In this document: one piece after another, positions 27,858 to 37,310 of the stretch
How positions within the stretch are numbered: the stretch's first letter is position 1
Layout of the letters: each line of letters begins with the position of its first letter
From: an uncultured Cellvibrionales bacterium
GTDB lineage: Bacteria; Pseudomonadota; Gammaproteobacteria; Pseudomonadales; Dasaniaceae
Direction: 5' to 3'
Length of the DNA: 64,000 bases
NCBI GenBank assembly: GCA_913019905.1
Contig: CAJVZD010000010.1
Coordinates: forward strand, 1-64,000
Translations under genes and position numbers: made by a program
Notes under the pieces: model-generated
Seen by the model: the letters and a program-made list of their open reading frames with translations, nothing else
Told to the model about the DNA's origin: nothing
The model's database searches: none

Positions 27858-28390
27858 TGATATTTCTCCACTAGCTGGGAGTCGCGGCCTACAAATTGAC
27901 TTAAGCCCAAAACCCTTAATAATAATTGGTAAGGCCATCATACCATTGGGTCAAAATAATAAAAATACACCGCCCGTTAATTTTTGTTCACTCTTTCCAA
28001 ACTCGCTGTCAGATTCACTAATACCCGTCGCTTTGTCATACAGCTCATGCAGGGATGCGGCATGGGATTGCTAGAGAAAAACAGCGCGAAAACTTAATAG
28101 TGGACGACGGACTGAGGCTGTTTCATACACGGGTACAAAAGAGAAACTTAGAAGTGACGCGGTGAGATCGGTACTATGTACCACAATGGGTTTCTTCTAT
28201 TAACGGCATTTCCACGATCACCGGGAAGAAAGCTGAGGAGCCATCCCAGAATCGATCGCAAAGAATCTAGAGGTCACTCGGCACAGACTTAGGCCGATGC
28301 TCTTAGACGTATTCCCCAAGATCCGCATGGCCGTCATATTTCAACAAACTAAACACTCACCGTCATCCACACAGGTGACACCTACATTAG
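27858..28390. other. 533-nt intergenic region
   Basis: Holds the promoter of the exported GH3 gene near 27860-27960. No other gene is convincing; short frames at 28297-28491 have no signature and overlap the next gene on the other strand. Confidence 0.35.
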
Positions 28391-28837
28391 TTACGATGGC
28401 ACGTATTGAACGGTCGTTTCAAACTCAAATACTTCATTACTGCCAAGATCTTCACTTTCAAACTCGACAATTAATTCACCGCTCACATTAAAAACACCGG
28501 GCGCTGTTTTTTCGAATTCGAGGCGTTTTACATCGCACCAGTTGTGGGCACCGCCGATAACGACATCCCCTTCGGCTTCCTCGTAATCCCTATGGCGCAA
28601 ATTCAATCCATCCAGATCACTCACGTCACCCAGATTCAGATTGTACCAATCGAATACCATTTCAGTCGTATGCGGTTGTTTATCATCGGCCATACCAGAA
28701 TCAAACGGAACTAAAGGTATTGTCACACGATGAAACAAGGTCCTCTTTAAGTTTGCACTCTCATCTTCATACCAATAAGCATCAACTTTACCTGGCATTG
28801 CTTTGGTCTTCATCTGTAAATTAATAACGTCCATCAT
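28391..28837 (-). CDS. Hypothetical protein, beta-rich, 148 residues
   Basis: No family recognised. The sequence is acidic and probably beta-rich, with MDVINLQMKTKAMPGKVDAY and WYNLNLGDVSDLDGLNLRHR as notable stretches and no signal peptide. A strong AAGGAG lies before the ATG. The GNAT gene 76 nt upstream in the same direction may be co-transcribed. Codon use does not look different from neighbours, and the frame spans the whole region without interruption, which supports a real gene. Confidence 0.65.
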   Translation of the reverse strand: MMDVINLQMKTKAMPGKVDAYWYEDESANLKRTLFHRVTIPLVPFDSGMADDKQPHTTEMVFDWYNLNLGDVSDLDGLNLRHRDYEEAEGDVVIGGAHNWCDVKRLEFEKTAPGVFNVSGELIVEFESEDLGSNEVFEFETTVQYVPS

Positions 28838-28913
28838 TTTCTCCTTATCGGTTTAGTGCGATATAGAATGTTGAGTACTCCGTTAACCCGTTTTTAATTC
28901 ACGCGCGAATCAA

Positions 28914-29408
28914 TTAGTTATCCGCAAATTTAATCAGCGACTCACCGTCTAAACGGTAGCCAATCCACTCACTTTGCGGTTTTGCACCAATCGAATTGTA
29001 AAACAGAATAGCAGGCTCATTCCAATCCAGCACGTTCCACTCAAATCTACCGCAGTTATTACTGACGGCAATTTTGGCCAGGTGTTTCAGAATTGCCTTA
29101 CCAGCCCCCATAGCTCGATACGCTGGCGAGACGTACAAGTCCTCCAGAAACAAGCCATTTTTACCGAGCCATGTTGAATAGTTTAGAAAATAAACGGCGA
29201 ACCCGATAGGCTCATCATCCCTACAACAAATAAGCGCTTTCGTTGTCGTCTCTGGACTGAATAGATTATTTTTAATATCCTCGACGGTCGCTACAACTTC
29301 GTGTTCTGCTTTTTCGTAGATGGCAAGTTCGGTGATGAAATTCAATATCATGTCCGCGTCATGAACATCAGCATTTCTAATGACTACATTGGGCACGGTT
29401 TTCTCCAC
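28914..29408 (-). CDS. GNAT acetyltransferase, diamine acetyltransferase-like
   Basis: 164 residues. VVIRNADVHDADMILNFITE opens the fold; LEDLYVSPAYRAMGAGKAIL is motif A with the pyrophosphate-binding R-x-x-G-x-G/A; RFEWNVLDWNEPAILFYNSI and GAKPQSEW end it. The E-D-L-Y-V and W-N-x-x-A-x-x-F-Y patterns match spermidine/spermine (SAT1-like) acetyltransferases, so a polyamine or related amine is a reasonable substrate guess. Confidence in GNAT is high, in substrate low. Confidence 0.88.
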   Translation of the reverse strand: MEKTVPNVVIRNADVHDADMILNFITELAIYEKAEHEVVATVEDIKNNLFSPETTTKALICCRDDEPIGFAVYFLNYSTWLGKNGLFLEDLYVSPAYRAMGAGKAILKHLAKIAVSNNCGRFEWNVLDWNEPAILFYNSIGAKPQSEWIGYRLDGESLIKFADN

Positions 29409-29541
29409 AGCTTAGGTTTAATTCCAGAAACGGACCGAAAAATACTCCCGAGATGATGGTGTGTGGAATCAAAGTCTCCGCCCACCGGCTGGTAATATTA
29501 TCGAAAATCCTCGTTGTTGTTAGTTATGTAATTACTCTATC

Positions 29542-29979
29542 TCAGGCCGGCGTCAGTAGATAATGTCCGTGTGCCAACGCAATAGGACGTGTTCTTTCTT
29601 CCTGCCAGATTTCAGCCCTTACATTGGCAACCCGACGACCCTGACGAGTCACTATCGCTCGACCATAGGTTTCCATCGGTTTTCCAGAACGCAAATAATC
29701 AATCGATATATCAACGGTTTTAGGAAGGCGCTCGCAGGAGGTATCAAATAGTAATTGCACCACCGAACTAATTTCAAGAAAAGCACCAATCACGCCGCCG
29801 TGAATCGCGGGAAGCCGCTCATTACCGACCAGATCATATTTAAATGGCATGATGGTCGTTAGCTCACTGCCCTTAATATCAACGTCGATACCTAAAAATC
29901 CCGCAAAGGGGATTTCAGCCAGTAGAGCGGCCATATCTTGACCTCTTCCTTCATCTCTTAATCTTTGCAATATCTTCAT
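29542..29979 (-). CDS. PaaI family hot-dog thioesterase, second of a coupled pair
   Basis: 145 residues. The hot-dog active-site segment is PAIHGGVIGAFLE; the helix position usually held by Asp/Glu is Glu here. SIDYLRSGKPMETYGRAIVT is the central strand pair. It starts inside the stop of the upstream thioesterase (ATGA, 4 nt), so the two are translationally coupled and may form a heteromer. It likely hydrolyses an acyl-CoA; the chain type is unknown. Confidence 0.88.
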   Translation of the reverse strand: MKILQRLRDEGRGQDMAALLAEIPFAGFLGIDVDIKGSELTTIMPFKYDLVGNERLPAIHGGVIGAFLEISSVVQLLFDTSCERLPKTVDISIDYLRSGKPMETYGRAIVTRQGRRVANVRAEIWQEERTRPIALAHGHYLLTPA

Positions 29980-30416
29980 GGTCTTGGCTCATTTGGAGTG
30001 CCCATCATAAAACTGGCAACGGAGGTTGCCACTGGGTCTTCAGGGTCTCCCTGGTGAGCCGTCCCTCGAACAAATGCAATATTCTTGGTTATTTTATAAC
30101 ACTCTGTAGTACCGATAAGATCTTCGTGCGGCGTCGCCGGACGCATGTAATCAATTCGTAAATCCAAGGTTGCCATACTTTGGCCGTCGGTCCAGTCGGG
30201 ATGACACCGGACCGCAAGTCCCGAGGAGTTATCCAACAACGCCGTAATGACGCCACCATGAATAATACCGGTGTCCGGGTCGCCAACGAGTTGGTCGCTG
30301 TAGGTGACTTTCAAGGAACAAACCCTATCGCCCTTTGCAACTAGCGACATACCGATCGCCTTACCCAGCGGGGTTATATTCCAGAAATTATTGTCTTCTT
30401 TCAAGGCCTGCTCCAT
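29976..30416 (-). CDS. PaaI family hot-dog thioesterase, first of a coupled pair
   Basis: 146 residues. GIIHGGVITALLDNSSGLAV is the active-site loop and helix with the catalytic Asp. LRIDYMRPATPHEDLIGTTE follows. It is divergent from the SDR gene across a 312-nt region, consistent with an acyl-CoA or alcohol catabolic island. Both this protein and its partner retain the HGG motif, so neither looks inactive. Confidence 0.9.
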   Translation of the reverse strand: MEQALKEDNNFWNITPLGKAIGMSLVAKGDRVCSLKVTYSDQLVGDPDTGIIHGGVITALLDNSSGLAVRCHPDWTDGQSMATLDLRIDYMRPATPHEDLIGTTECYKITKNIAFVRGTAHQGDPEDPVATSVASFMMGTPNEPRP

Positions 30417-30728
30417 AAATTCAACGCAAGAATTGGCTCGTATAATTGATCAATAGTACGATTCAAAATCGTTGACTGTTGAGTTTACACCCAAATGAGA
30501 TGTACCTATATAGTAAAATCCGCGTGTTGGTTAGTTACCACAATGTGATCTAAGCCCGGCCAAAAAACAATCGACGATCTTTGTCCATCACCGACGCTTT
30601 TAGCTCTGCAGTGACTCCTAACGCTGCTGAGCGTGCCTCTAACAAACGACTTAAATGCGCAGGCAAGATATTCTCTGGTAATTTCGTCCATAGCGTTGCA
30701 CCATAGAAAAAAAACGGGAGTCAGTTTT
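30417..30728. other. Divergent promoter region between thioesterase pair and SDR
   Basis: Contains ATTGATCAAT at 30445-30454, a 10-bp palindrome of a size expected by chance. TATAAT-like and TTGACT-like words occur near 30441 and 30473. A rightward frame runs from 30633 into the SDR gene but I place the SDR start at 30729. No RNA gene seen. Confidence 0.35.
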
Positions 30729-31487
30729 ATGGGAAGAGTTCAGGATAAAGTGGTTATTGTCACAGGCGCAGCATCGGGTCTCGGCGAAGCGGATGCGCGC
30801 CTATTGGCTACAGAAGGCGCTACCGTCATCATGACCGATATCAACGCCGAAGCGGGAGAAAAAATCGCGGCCGAAATTGGTGCGACGTTTTTCACCCAGG
30901 ATGTGTCTGACGAAACGGGCTGGAAAGATTTGATGACGATGGTCGAAAAGGAATTTGGCAGACTGGACGCTTTAGTTAATAACGCTGGCATCGCGGTGAT
31001 TGCCGACATCGAAAATACCAGCACCGCAGTCTGGCGCCGAACCATGGGCATTCACCTCGACGGGACGTTCTGGGGATGTCAATCAGCGATCGAATTGATG
31101 AAGAAAAGTGGCGGCGGATCCATCATTAACATGTCATCAACCGCTGCACTGGTAGGGATACCTTCCTATCTAGCGTACTCAGCTGCGAAAGGTGGTATTC
31201 GCGCAATGACAAAGGCTATAGCCATCCACTGCAAGCAACAGAAATACCACATCCGCTGTAACTCCATTCACCCGGGTAGTATCTCAACGCCAATGGTTCA
31301 CCACGCCCTCAAAACTCTGGTAGGCGTCGATATTACAAAACAAGCCGATTCTGAGAAAACGCGCCGCGAAATGGGCATTGGCGAGCCTAACGATGTCGCC
31401 TATATGGTGGTCTATTTGGTTTCCGAGGAATCTAAACATGTCACGGGCACTGAGATGGTCATCGACAACGGCGATACAGCCGTCTGA
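30729..31487 (+). CDS. Short-chain dehydrogenase/reductase
   Basis: 252 residues from the ATG at 30729, with GGGAG upstream; an earlier ATG at 30633 would add 32 residues unlike the family. The cofactor motif is VTGAASGLG, NADH preference is suggested by Asp in MTDINAE, NNAG is present as LVNNAGIAV, and the catalytic set is Ser (NMSSTAALVG), Tyr and Lys (YLAYSAAKGG). IDNGDTAV ends the protein. It resembles cyclopentanol- and 7alpha-hydroxysteroid-type dehydrogenases. It lies with thioesterases, VOC and TetR genes, suggesting catabolism of a hydroxylated lipid or terpenoid. Confidence 0.93.
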   Translation: MGRVQDKVVIVTGAASGLGEADARLLATEGATVIMTDINAEAGEKIAAEIGATFFTQDVSDETGWKDLMTMVEKEFGRLDALVNNAGIAVIADIENTSTAVWRRTMGIHLDGTFWGCQSAIELMKKSGGGSIINMSSTAALVGIPSYLAYSAAKGGIRAMTKAIAIHCKQQKYHIRCNSIHPGSISTPMVHHALKTLVGVDITKQADSEKTRREMGIGEPNDVAYMVVYLVSEESKHVTGTEMVIDNGDTAV

Positions 31488-31600
31488 CAACGACATCGCC
31501 CAGTATTATTTTCCGGTACGGCGTTGAATGTGGAAAATATGTTCCTCGCGACCACAGTAAAAAGAACCACACAATAGCAACGATCCATGGGTAATTTAAA

Positions 31601-32053
31601 ATGAATCTAGTCGGAATGGTACACGTCAATATTAACTGCCGTAATTACGAACGATCAATCGCCTTCTATCAGCTATTAGGGTTTGAAGAGATTTGGCAAG
31701 TTCCCAAAACCAATACCAAAGAAGTGGCAGCGGCCGTAGGCATGCCACCTTACAAGGTAAAGGGAGCGCTACTGAGCTTAAAAGGTGCGGCTAATCCAGT
31801 CGTCATTGACCTGCTTGAATGGCAAGAACCCACCGACGACAGTCCGCCCTATGCGCACCTTTATCATGTAGGCTTAGCCAGATTAGCTCTGCAAACGACT
31901 GACATCGATGCCGATTACGAGTTTCTCCAAAAAGCTGGGGTCGATATCGTATCGAAACCCGCAACAGTGTCGGTAAGTGCGGAACACGGTTCCCGCTTTT
32001 TTTGCTTCACAGACCCCGACGGTACCTACCTTGAATTAGTCGAAAGCTACTAG
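31601..32053 (+). CDS. VOC (glyoxalase-like) family protein
   Basis: 150 residues. MVHVNINCRNYERSIAFYQL is the first VOC strand-helix with a His metal ligand; CFTDPDGTYLELVES is the C-terminal module with the Glu ligand. HLYHVGLARLALQTTDIDAD supplies the second His. A dioxygenase or lyase role is possible. It follows the SDR gene by 113 nt in the same direction and ends 1 nt before a convergent gene. Confidence 0.88.
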   Translation: MNLVGMVHVNINCRNYERSIAFYQLLGFEEIWQVPKTNTKEVAAAVGMPPYKVKGALLSLKGAANPVVIDLLEWQEPTDDSPPYAHLYHVGLARLALQTTDIDADYEFLQKAGVDIVSKPATVSVSAEHGSRFFCFTDPDGTYLELVESY

Positions 32054-32054
32054 A

Positions 32055-32384
32055 TCAAGACGCGACTAACATCTTGTCGTGAATCGAATCAAAAACTGAA
32101 ATCTGCATGGATGCAGAGTCAATAGCGTCGCTCATTTGCAGATCACTGGCGCCAGCAAGGTTCTTCAGTGTTTGCGTAATATTTTCACTGTCAATTTCGT
32201 ACAGCGCCAGATAATTATAGGGCTGGTTATTTATCACCTGTGCAGCAGCTAATTTGAAACGCTGGGCCGAAATAAAACCGTCGATTTGCAAGACCTCCCG
32301 CAAATGCACATTTGTATACCAGTTATTAAACTCCTGCTCTCTATCCTTAACAGGGTTTGAATGAACCATGAAGACAGTTTTCAT
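32055..32384 (-). CDS. Small EthD/DUF4286-like dimeric alpha-beta barrel protein
   Basis: 109 residues. MVHSNPVKDREQEFNNWYTN with HLREVLQIDGFISAQRFKLA is the pattern of stress-responsive alpha-beta barrel proteins annotated as DUF4286 or EthD-like. The family includes degradation helper proteins. It converges with the VOC gene (1 nt gap) and is divergent from the TetR gene. Function is inferred only from fold. Confidence 0.7.
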   Translation of the reverse strand: MKTVFMVHSNPVKDREQEFNNWYTNVHLREVLQIDGFISAQRFKLAAAQVINNQPYNYLALYEIDSENITQTLKNLAGASDLQMSDAIDSASMQISVFDSIHDKMLVAS

Positions 32385-32586
32385 TATTATTTATCCCAAC
32401 CTAACTAATAGGTGATTGAAAAGTGACTGAAATCGTCTGTCCATCAATACTACCACCGTTACTCAATGTGCAAATCACATTTAAAGACTTTCATAAACCG
32501 CGAGCTCATTGCATCAATCTCTTGTTGACTCGATTCAGCGAATTCTTTATATTGCTCACAAATATAATACACGTGTAACATACCAC

Positions 32587-33237
32587 ATGTCACAGAGAAT
32601 GATCTACCAGACCGAAACGACTCGCTTGAAGATTCTCGAACAGGCCGAGACTTGCTTTTCTGACAGTGGGTTTTTTGAAACTCAAATGAAAGACATCGCC
32701 GTGGCCACGGGCATGAGCCGCAACACCTTATATCGATATTTTCGAGACAAAACCGAACTAGGACTCGCGATTCTGGAATTGACGCTTAATCGAAAAATCG
32801 AAAAGTTAAGCGACAAAATCAACCGCGCGCTGAAAGACGACCATCGATTGGCTTTAGAAAAGATAAGCACTCTCTTTCGTGAAGTTTACGAAGAAGAAGG
32901 TAACGAAACCGACGACCGGTTTATAGCGGAATTTGACGCCTTTTATTCAGGAGCCCGTATTCCCGAGGGATTTCGCGCGAAGGTGAAAAACGCTATCAAT
33001 ATTGCGGCTACCGGTCAGTTGGATGACTTAATAGAGGCCGGGAAAATTGATGGCAGCATCCGTAAGGACATCGACACCCATTTAATGAGCCTTACCCTCA
33101 CCACGGCACTGCACTCATTTCACCAACGCATGCTTTTACGTGGTCCCGCCTTAGTCGAACTCGATGAAAATGAAGGCCCAGAACTACTACCGATGCTACT
33201 GCAGTTACTTACCGACGGTATGCGCGCCCACAAATAA
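32587..33237 (+). CDS. TetR/AcrR family transcriptional regulator
   Basis: About 216 residues from the ATG at 32587; the frame is open from 32509 but the extra part does not look like a TetR N-terminus, and an ATG at 32599 is also possible. The HTH reads MKDIAVATGMSRNTLYRYFR followed by DKTELGLAILE. The C-terminal ligand domain is unassigned. It stands 42 nt upstream of the cytoplasmic GH3 gene in the same direction, so it may control it, and it is divergent from the small barrel protein. Confidence 0.92.
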   Translation: MSQRMIYQTETTRLKILEQAETCFSDSGFFETQMKDIAVATGMSRNTLYRYFRDKTELGLAILELTLNRKIEKLSDKINRALKDDHRLALEKISTLFREVYEEEGNETDDRFIAEFDAFYSGARIPEGFRAKVKNAINIAATGQLDDLIEAGKIDGSIRKDIDTHLMSLTLTTALHSFHQRMLLRGPALVELDENEGPELLPMLLQLLTDGMRAHK

Positions 33238-33279
33238 TCTCTGGCTATTAAAGCCGTTATTGAACGTTGAGAAACACGA

Positions 33280-35724
33280 ATGAAATCAGACACAAAAATC
33301 GCAAATTTACTGACACAGTTAAGCATCGAAGAAAAGGCTATGTTGTCCTCCGGTAAAGACTTTTGGCATCTACCCGGTGTAGAACGCCTCGACTTACCCT
33401 CTATTATGGTTACGGACGGGCCCCACGGCCTGCGCAAACAACCGGCTGACGCAGATCATATGGGACTTAGCGACAGTGTACCCGCCACCTGTTTTCCTAC
33501 AGCGTCGGGACTTGCCGCTAGCTGGAATCGCAAGTTGTTGCGCGATGTCGGCGTCGCATTGGGAGAAGAATGCCGCACGGAAAATGTTAGCGTCCTTTTG
33601 GGCCCTGGTGTCAACATCAAGCGCAACCCCTTGGGCGGTCGAAATTTTGAGTATTTTTCGGAAGATCCGCTACTCTCAGGCGTCATGGCAAGCGAATGGA
33701 TTCAAGGTGTTCAAAGCCAGGGGGTCGGCACTAGCCTAAAACACTACGCGGTCAATAACCACGAAGAAGGACGCACAATTGTCGATGCCATCGTCGACGA
33801 ACGAACACTCAGAGAGATTTACCTGGCCGCTTTTGAACTAGCGGTTAAATCATCCCAACCCTGGACCATCATGTGTTCCTACAACAAATTAAACGGCACT
33901 TATCTCGCTGAGCACAAAGGCCTACTCACCGATATTTTGCAGAAAGAATGGCAATATGAAGGGCTGGTTGTCACGGACTGGGGTGCTGTTCACGATCGAG
34001 TTTTGGCCATTAAAAACGGCCTACACCTGGAAATGCCCTCCAGCGGCGAAGTGAATACGCAAAAAATTATCGCGGCGATTGGTGACGGCTCATTATCGAT
34101 GGAAGAATTGGACAACTCCGTCGCCGGCGTGCTCCGTTTAATCGTAAAATCAAAATCGCCCTTAGGTCATCACCCTGACTTTTCGTTTGATGAGCACCAT
34201 CAATTGGCCCGAAAAGCCGCAGAAGAAGCTTGTGTTCTATTAAAAAATGATCATCAACAACTGCCGCTGAACGAGCAACAGCGTATTGTTGTTCTAGGAT
34301 CTTTAGCAACGCAAACACGCTATCAAGGCTCGGGAAGCTCTCAAATAAATCCGACCCATCTCGAGCAGCCACTCGATCAGATACGCAAACTTATCGGAGA
34401 CAAAGCAAAAGTTGAATATTCACCGGGCTACGCTTTGACGGGTGACGCAGTGAAGAGCCAAATAGAAGAGGCACTAACCCTCGCCCGCGACTGTGATCAA
34501 GTGATACTTTTTGCGGGATTGACCCCGGAATTTGAATCTGAAGGATTTGATCGCAGTCATCTCCAATTACCGCAAGCGCAACTCGATCTTATCAGCGCTT
34601 TAACACCGTTCCATGAAAAAATTACGCTGGTACTGCAAAATGGCGCACCCATTGACCTGACATTTTCTCGAAATATACCGGCTATTATCGAAGCCTACCT
34701 CGGCGGCCAAGCTGGAGCGTCCGCGGTAGCAGACATTCTGTTCGGACATGTGAATCCCAGTGGTAAACTGGCCGAATCATTTCCGCTATCGCTGGATGAT
34801 GTACCGAGCCAACCCTATTTTCCCGGGCGATTACGCCAGTCGGAGTACCGGGAAAGCATATGGGTCGGCTATCGCTATTTTGATACTGCAGACATTCCCG
34901 TCGAATATCCCTTCGGACACGGTTTATCATATACGACTTTTGAATACTCTGGCCTCTCGATCTCTGGAACCACGGAAGCCGAACAATCTAACAGTTTTCA
35001 TATGCAAGATGCCACCCAACTGTCCGTAGAGTTTACGGTCAAAAATGTTGGAGCTCGCGCAGGTGCCGAAATTGCGCAACTGTATGTTGGCCAACAAAAC
35101 AGTTCGGTTTTTCGCGCTAAAAAAGAGTTGAGGGGATTTTCGAAGGTCTATCTAAAACCCGGAGAAGAAATCCGCGTCTCGTTAACTCTAGACGCCAGAG
35201 CGTTTTCATTCTGGCATACAAAAGACGAAAAATGGGTTGTCGAAAACGACGATTACAGTATTTTTGTCGGTGCGTCCAGCGCAGACGTCCGCTTGCAGGA
35301 CTACATAAAGCTATTAACAGAAAACAAAATCGCCGAGCGAGACGCGAAGCTTGGTCCCTATTTTGAACCTCAAAAGAAGCGATTCGATGATGCAGCTTTC
35401 ACGGCTTTGTTAGGTCGCGAAATTCCCGAAATCGTGCCTACCAGACCATTCCAGATGAATTCCACATTGAATGAAATTCAAGAGACCTGGGTCGGCCGAC
35501 AGCTAAACAAGGTGGTGAAAAAAAGCGTCTTGAAAATGGTAGGCAATGAACTCTCGGAAACCGACCGCATCGTCATGGAAGCGATTGTTTCCGATATGCC
35601 ATTAAGGAATATTGTGAATAGCAGTGAAGGGAAAATCAGTATTACGCTGATGACACGTCTTATTCATATGATGAACAAAGACTGGTTTAAATTGATCACT
35701 GGAGATGCAGCTTTAAGCCGCTGA
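33280..35724 (+). CDS. Cytoplasmic GH3 beta-glucosidase with C-terminal extension
   Basis: 814 residues, without a signal peptide. GH3 N-domain: VTDGPHGLRKQ, GGRNFEYFSEDPLLSGVMAS, KHYAVNNHEEGR; nucleophile Asp in YEGLVVTDWGAVHD; second domain EACVLLKNDHQQLPLNE and GFDRSHLQLPQAQLDLI; fibronectin III-like domain with GHGLSYTTFEYSG and GAEIAQLYVG. After about residue 690 comes a 125-residue helical extension (FTALLGREIP onward) found in some cytoplasmic GH3 enzymes. It probably hydrolyses imported disaccharides. It lies directly behind the TetR gene. Confidence 0.93.
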   Translation: MKSDTKIANLLTQLSIEEKAMLSSGKDFWHLPGVERLDLPSIMVTDGPHGLRKQPADADHMGLSDSVPATCFPTASGLAASWNRKLLRDVGVALGEECRTENVSVLLGPGVNIKRNPLGGRNFEYFSEDPLLSGVMASEWIQGVQSQGVGTSLKHYAVNNHEEGRTIVDAIVDERTLREIYLAAFELAVKSSQPWTIMCSYNKLNGTYLAEHKGLLTDILQKEWQYEGLVVTDWGAVHDRVLAIKNGLHLEMPSSGEVNTQKIIAAIGDGSLSMEELDNSVAGVLRLIVKSKSPLGHHPDFSFDEHHQLARKAAEEACVLLKNDHQQLPLNEQQRIVVLGSLATQTRYQGSGSSQINPTHLEQPLDQIRKLIGDKAKVEYSPGYALTGDAVKSQIEEALTLARDCDQVILFAGLTPEFESEGFDRSHLQLPQAQLDLISALTPFHEKITLVLQNGAPIDLTFSRNIPAIIEAYLGGQAGASAVADILFGHVNPSGKLAESFPLSLDDVPSQPYFPGRLRQSEYRESIWVGYRYFDTADIPVEYPFGHGLSYTTFEYSGLSISGTTEAEQSNSFHMQDATQLSVEFTVKNVGARAGAEIAQLYVGQQNSSVFRAKKELRGFSKVYLKPGEEIRVSLTLDARAFSFWHTKDEKWVVENDDYSIFVGASSADVRLQDYIKLLTENKIAERDAKLGPYFEPQKKRFDDAAFTALLGREIPEIVPTRPFQMNSTLNEIQETWVGRQLNKVVKKSVLKMVGNELSETDRIVMEAIVSDMPLRNIVNSSEGKISITLMTRLIHMMNKDWFKLITGDAALSR

Positions 35725-36025
35725 AAAATGTGGCCGTACACAATAATTCGTCCCGTACTGAAACACTTAATGGCGAATTACACTCAACACTCCTGTCCAG
35801 TGTACAACGGTGTCTATGAGTATGTTCTATTGAGAAAAACACGACTTGTTTGGGTGTATGGCCCTGGCCCTACCAAGACAGGATCGATGAAATCGGTCGT
35901 GTCTTGGTATTTTGGTAAGTGCGACCCATTCGAAGAAACAACATCCCAAGAACACTTCAACAAGACCCTAACAATAAAAGTAAGCGATTAGCATTAGTTC
36001 TCGTTAGCGCTATATTACCAGCCTG
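35725..36025. other. 301-nt intergenic region between convergent genes
   Basis: No clear terminator. A rightward frame at 35728-35991 has no ribosome binding site or family signature and is probably non-coding. Confidence 0.35.
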
Positions 36026-37246
36026 TTACCGGCTCACCCACGTATTGCCCTGCAAGCGAACAATATTAACAAGGTTTCCCATCACGACATTCATATCAAT
36101 AAGATGTAAGCCCCAATCATCTAACCGAGTTTCACCAACATAAACATCTCCAGTAATCGTATCTGCGCGGGGGTCATTTTTGTTGCCATGAGTGGTGACA
36201 GAAAGATAAGAGAAGCCCTTTTCATAAACGCATTTTCCGGTCAGTAGCCCCGGCACGGTCACGAAGTCGGTCTGTGGTTCAGGTCCGTCGCCCTGCACCC
36301 ATTCACCCTGTACTCGGGCAGAGGCAAACGCCGACCGACCAGAGGCCAGAAAAGCGTGGAGTGATCCGTTTGAACCATCGAGCATTGCAGGGTTCACGCA
36401 AGCAGCTTGCTGGGTCAAATCCGATTCAGCCCCTCTTACCCGGCCAAATCGTGAGTGAGCTGGCGGTGGTACTTCATCGCGAAAAGTGACGTAACTAATG
36501 ACACAACCGACCTCTCCCTCAGCAGTACAGAGCGGCATATTTTTAAACGCACCACCGACCTTTGCCCCCGTCGGTACGGCGGTATTACTGCCTGTGAGCA
36601 TGGCAGACACAATGAGTTTTTGAGCAGGCTTACCGTCAATTTCGGTTGCAATAAGTCTGTTAAGCATGCCGGATCCCTGCGAATGACCAATAAGCACTAC
36701 CCCTCGACCGTTATTGTCATTTTTTAAGTAATGTTCCCAAGCGCGTTGGACGTCTGTATAAGCAGCGATACCGTCCATCTTCATCGGCGACCCGGCCACT
36801 CGTGCACGAAGAGCCGTCAGAGTTATCTGACGGTACAAAGGGGCATAGACCCGGCAAACTGACCGAAATCGCGCGGTCTGATGCCGAATCACACTAGCCT
36901 CTTCCCCGTTTGCAATTAGATCACTGTTTCCTCCAGGGTCCATTGAAACCGTCGGATAAACGTAAAAACAATCGATCGGTGGATTATCAGCCACGCCCGA
37001 AAAAGGTCGAGCGACTAAAGAACCGTCGGCGACAATTTCTGTCGCATCGAGACTGACATCGCAGTGATCCGAGCGGCCAGGACGACACAACCAGGTATCG
37101 GGATCGCTGTAATCGGGAGCAGCGGCCAACGGAATATCTGCGGGTATGGTGTCTTTATCCTGCGCGGACGTCGGTGCGGAAACAAAAACAAGCGCCAGAC
37201 CACCAAACATTATCCTTGTAAAAACAGATCTAAATAGAAACATCAC
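36026..37246 (-). CDS. DUF3089 family exported alpha/beta hydrolase-like protein
   Basis: 406 residues with a signal peptide (about 1-28, ending TSAQ). DTWLCRPGRSDHCDVSLDAT and PIDCFYVYPTVSMDPGGNSD are the DUF3089 hallmarks. GVVLIGHSQGSGMLNRLIAT carries a G-x-S-x-G nucleophile elbow. RFRSVCRVYAPLYRQITLTA is also conserved. Eight or more Cys suggest disulfides in a periplasmic or secreted enzyme. Function of the family is uncharacterised, with a lipase/esterase guess from the elbow. A HSL-type esterase gene lies 64 nt upstream in the same direction. Confidence 0.9.
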   Translation of the reverse strand: MMFLFRSVFTRIMFGGLALVFVSAPTSAQDKDTIPADIPLAAAPDYSDPDTWLCRPGRSDHCDVSLDATEIVADGSLVARPFSGVADNPPIDCFYVYPTVSMDPGGNSDLIANGEEASVIRHQTARFRSVCRVYAPLYRQITLTALRARVAGSPMKMDGIAAYTDVQRAWEHYLKNDNNGRGVVLIGHSQGSGMLNRLIATEIDGKPAQKLIVSAMLTGSNTAVPTGAKVGGAFKNMPLCTAEGEVGCVISYVTFRDEVPPPAHSRFGRVRGAESDLTQQAACVNPAMLDGSNGSLHAFLASGRSAFASARVQGEWVQGDGPEPQTDFVTVPGLLTGKCVYEKGFSYLSVTTHGNKNDPRADTITGDVYVGETRLDDWGLHLIDMNVVMGNLVNIVRLQGNTWVSR

Positions 37247-37310
37247 TCAACCTCCAAAAAATAGAAATAATACGGTGTATTTTTAGACAGAATAACTGCG
37301 GCAAACTTCT

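Noticed and set aside
30445-30454. ATTGATCAAT palindrome between thioesterase and SDR genes
   Set aside because: Same size argument; no support from position or repetition.
32568-32577. TACACGTGTA palindrome just before the TetR start
   Set aside because: A 10-bp palindrome is expected about 60 times by chance in 64 kb, and no second copy was seen. It might still be an operator.
35728-35991. Rightward 87-codon frame after the cytoplasmic GH3
   Set aside because: No family signature or ribosome binding site; likely non-coding.
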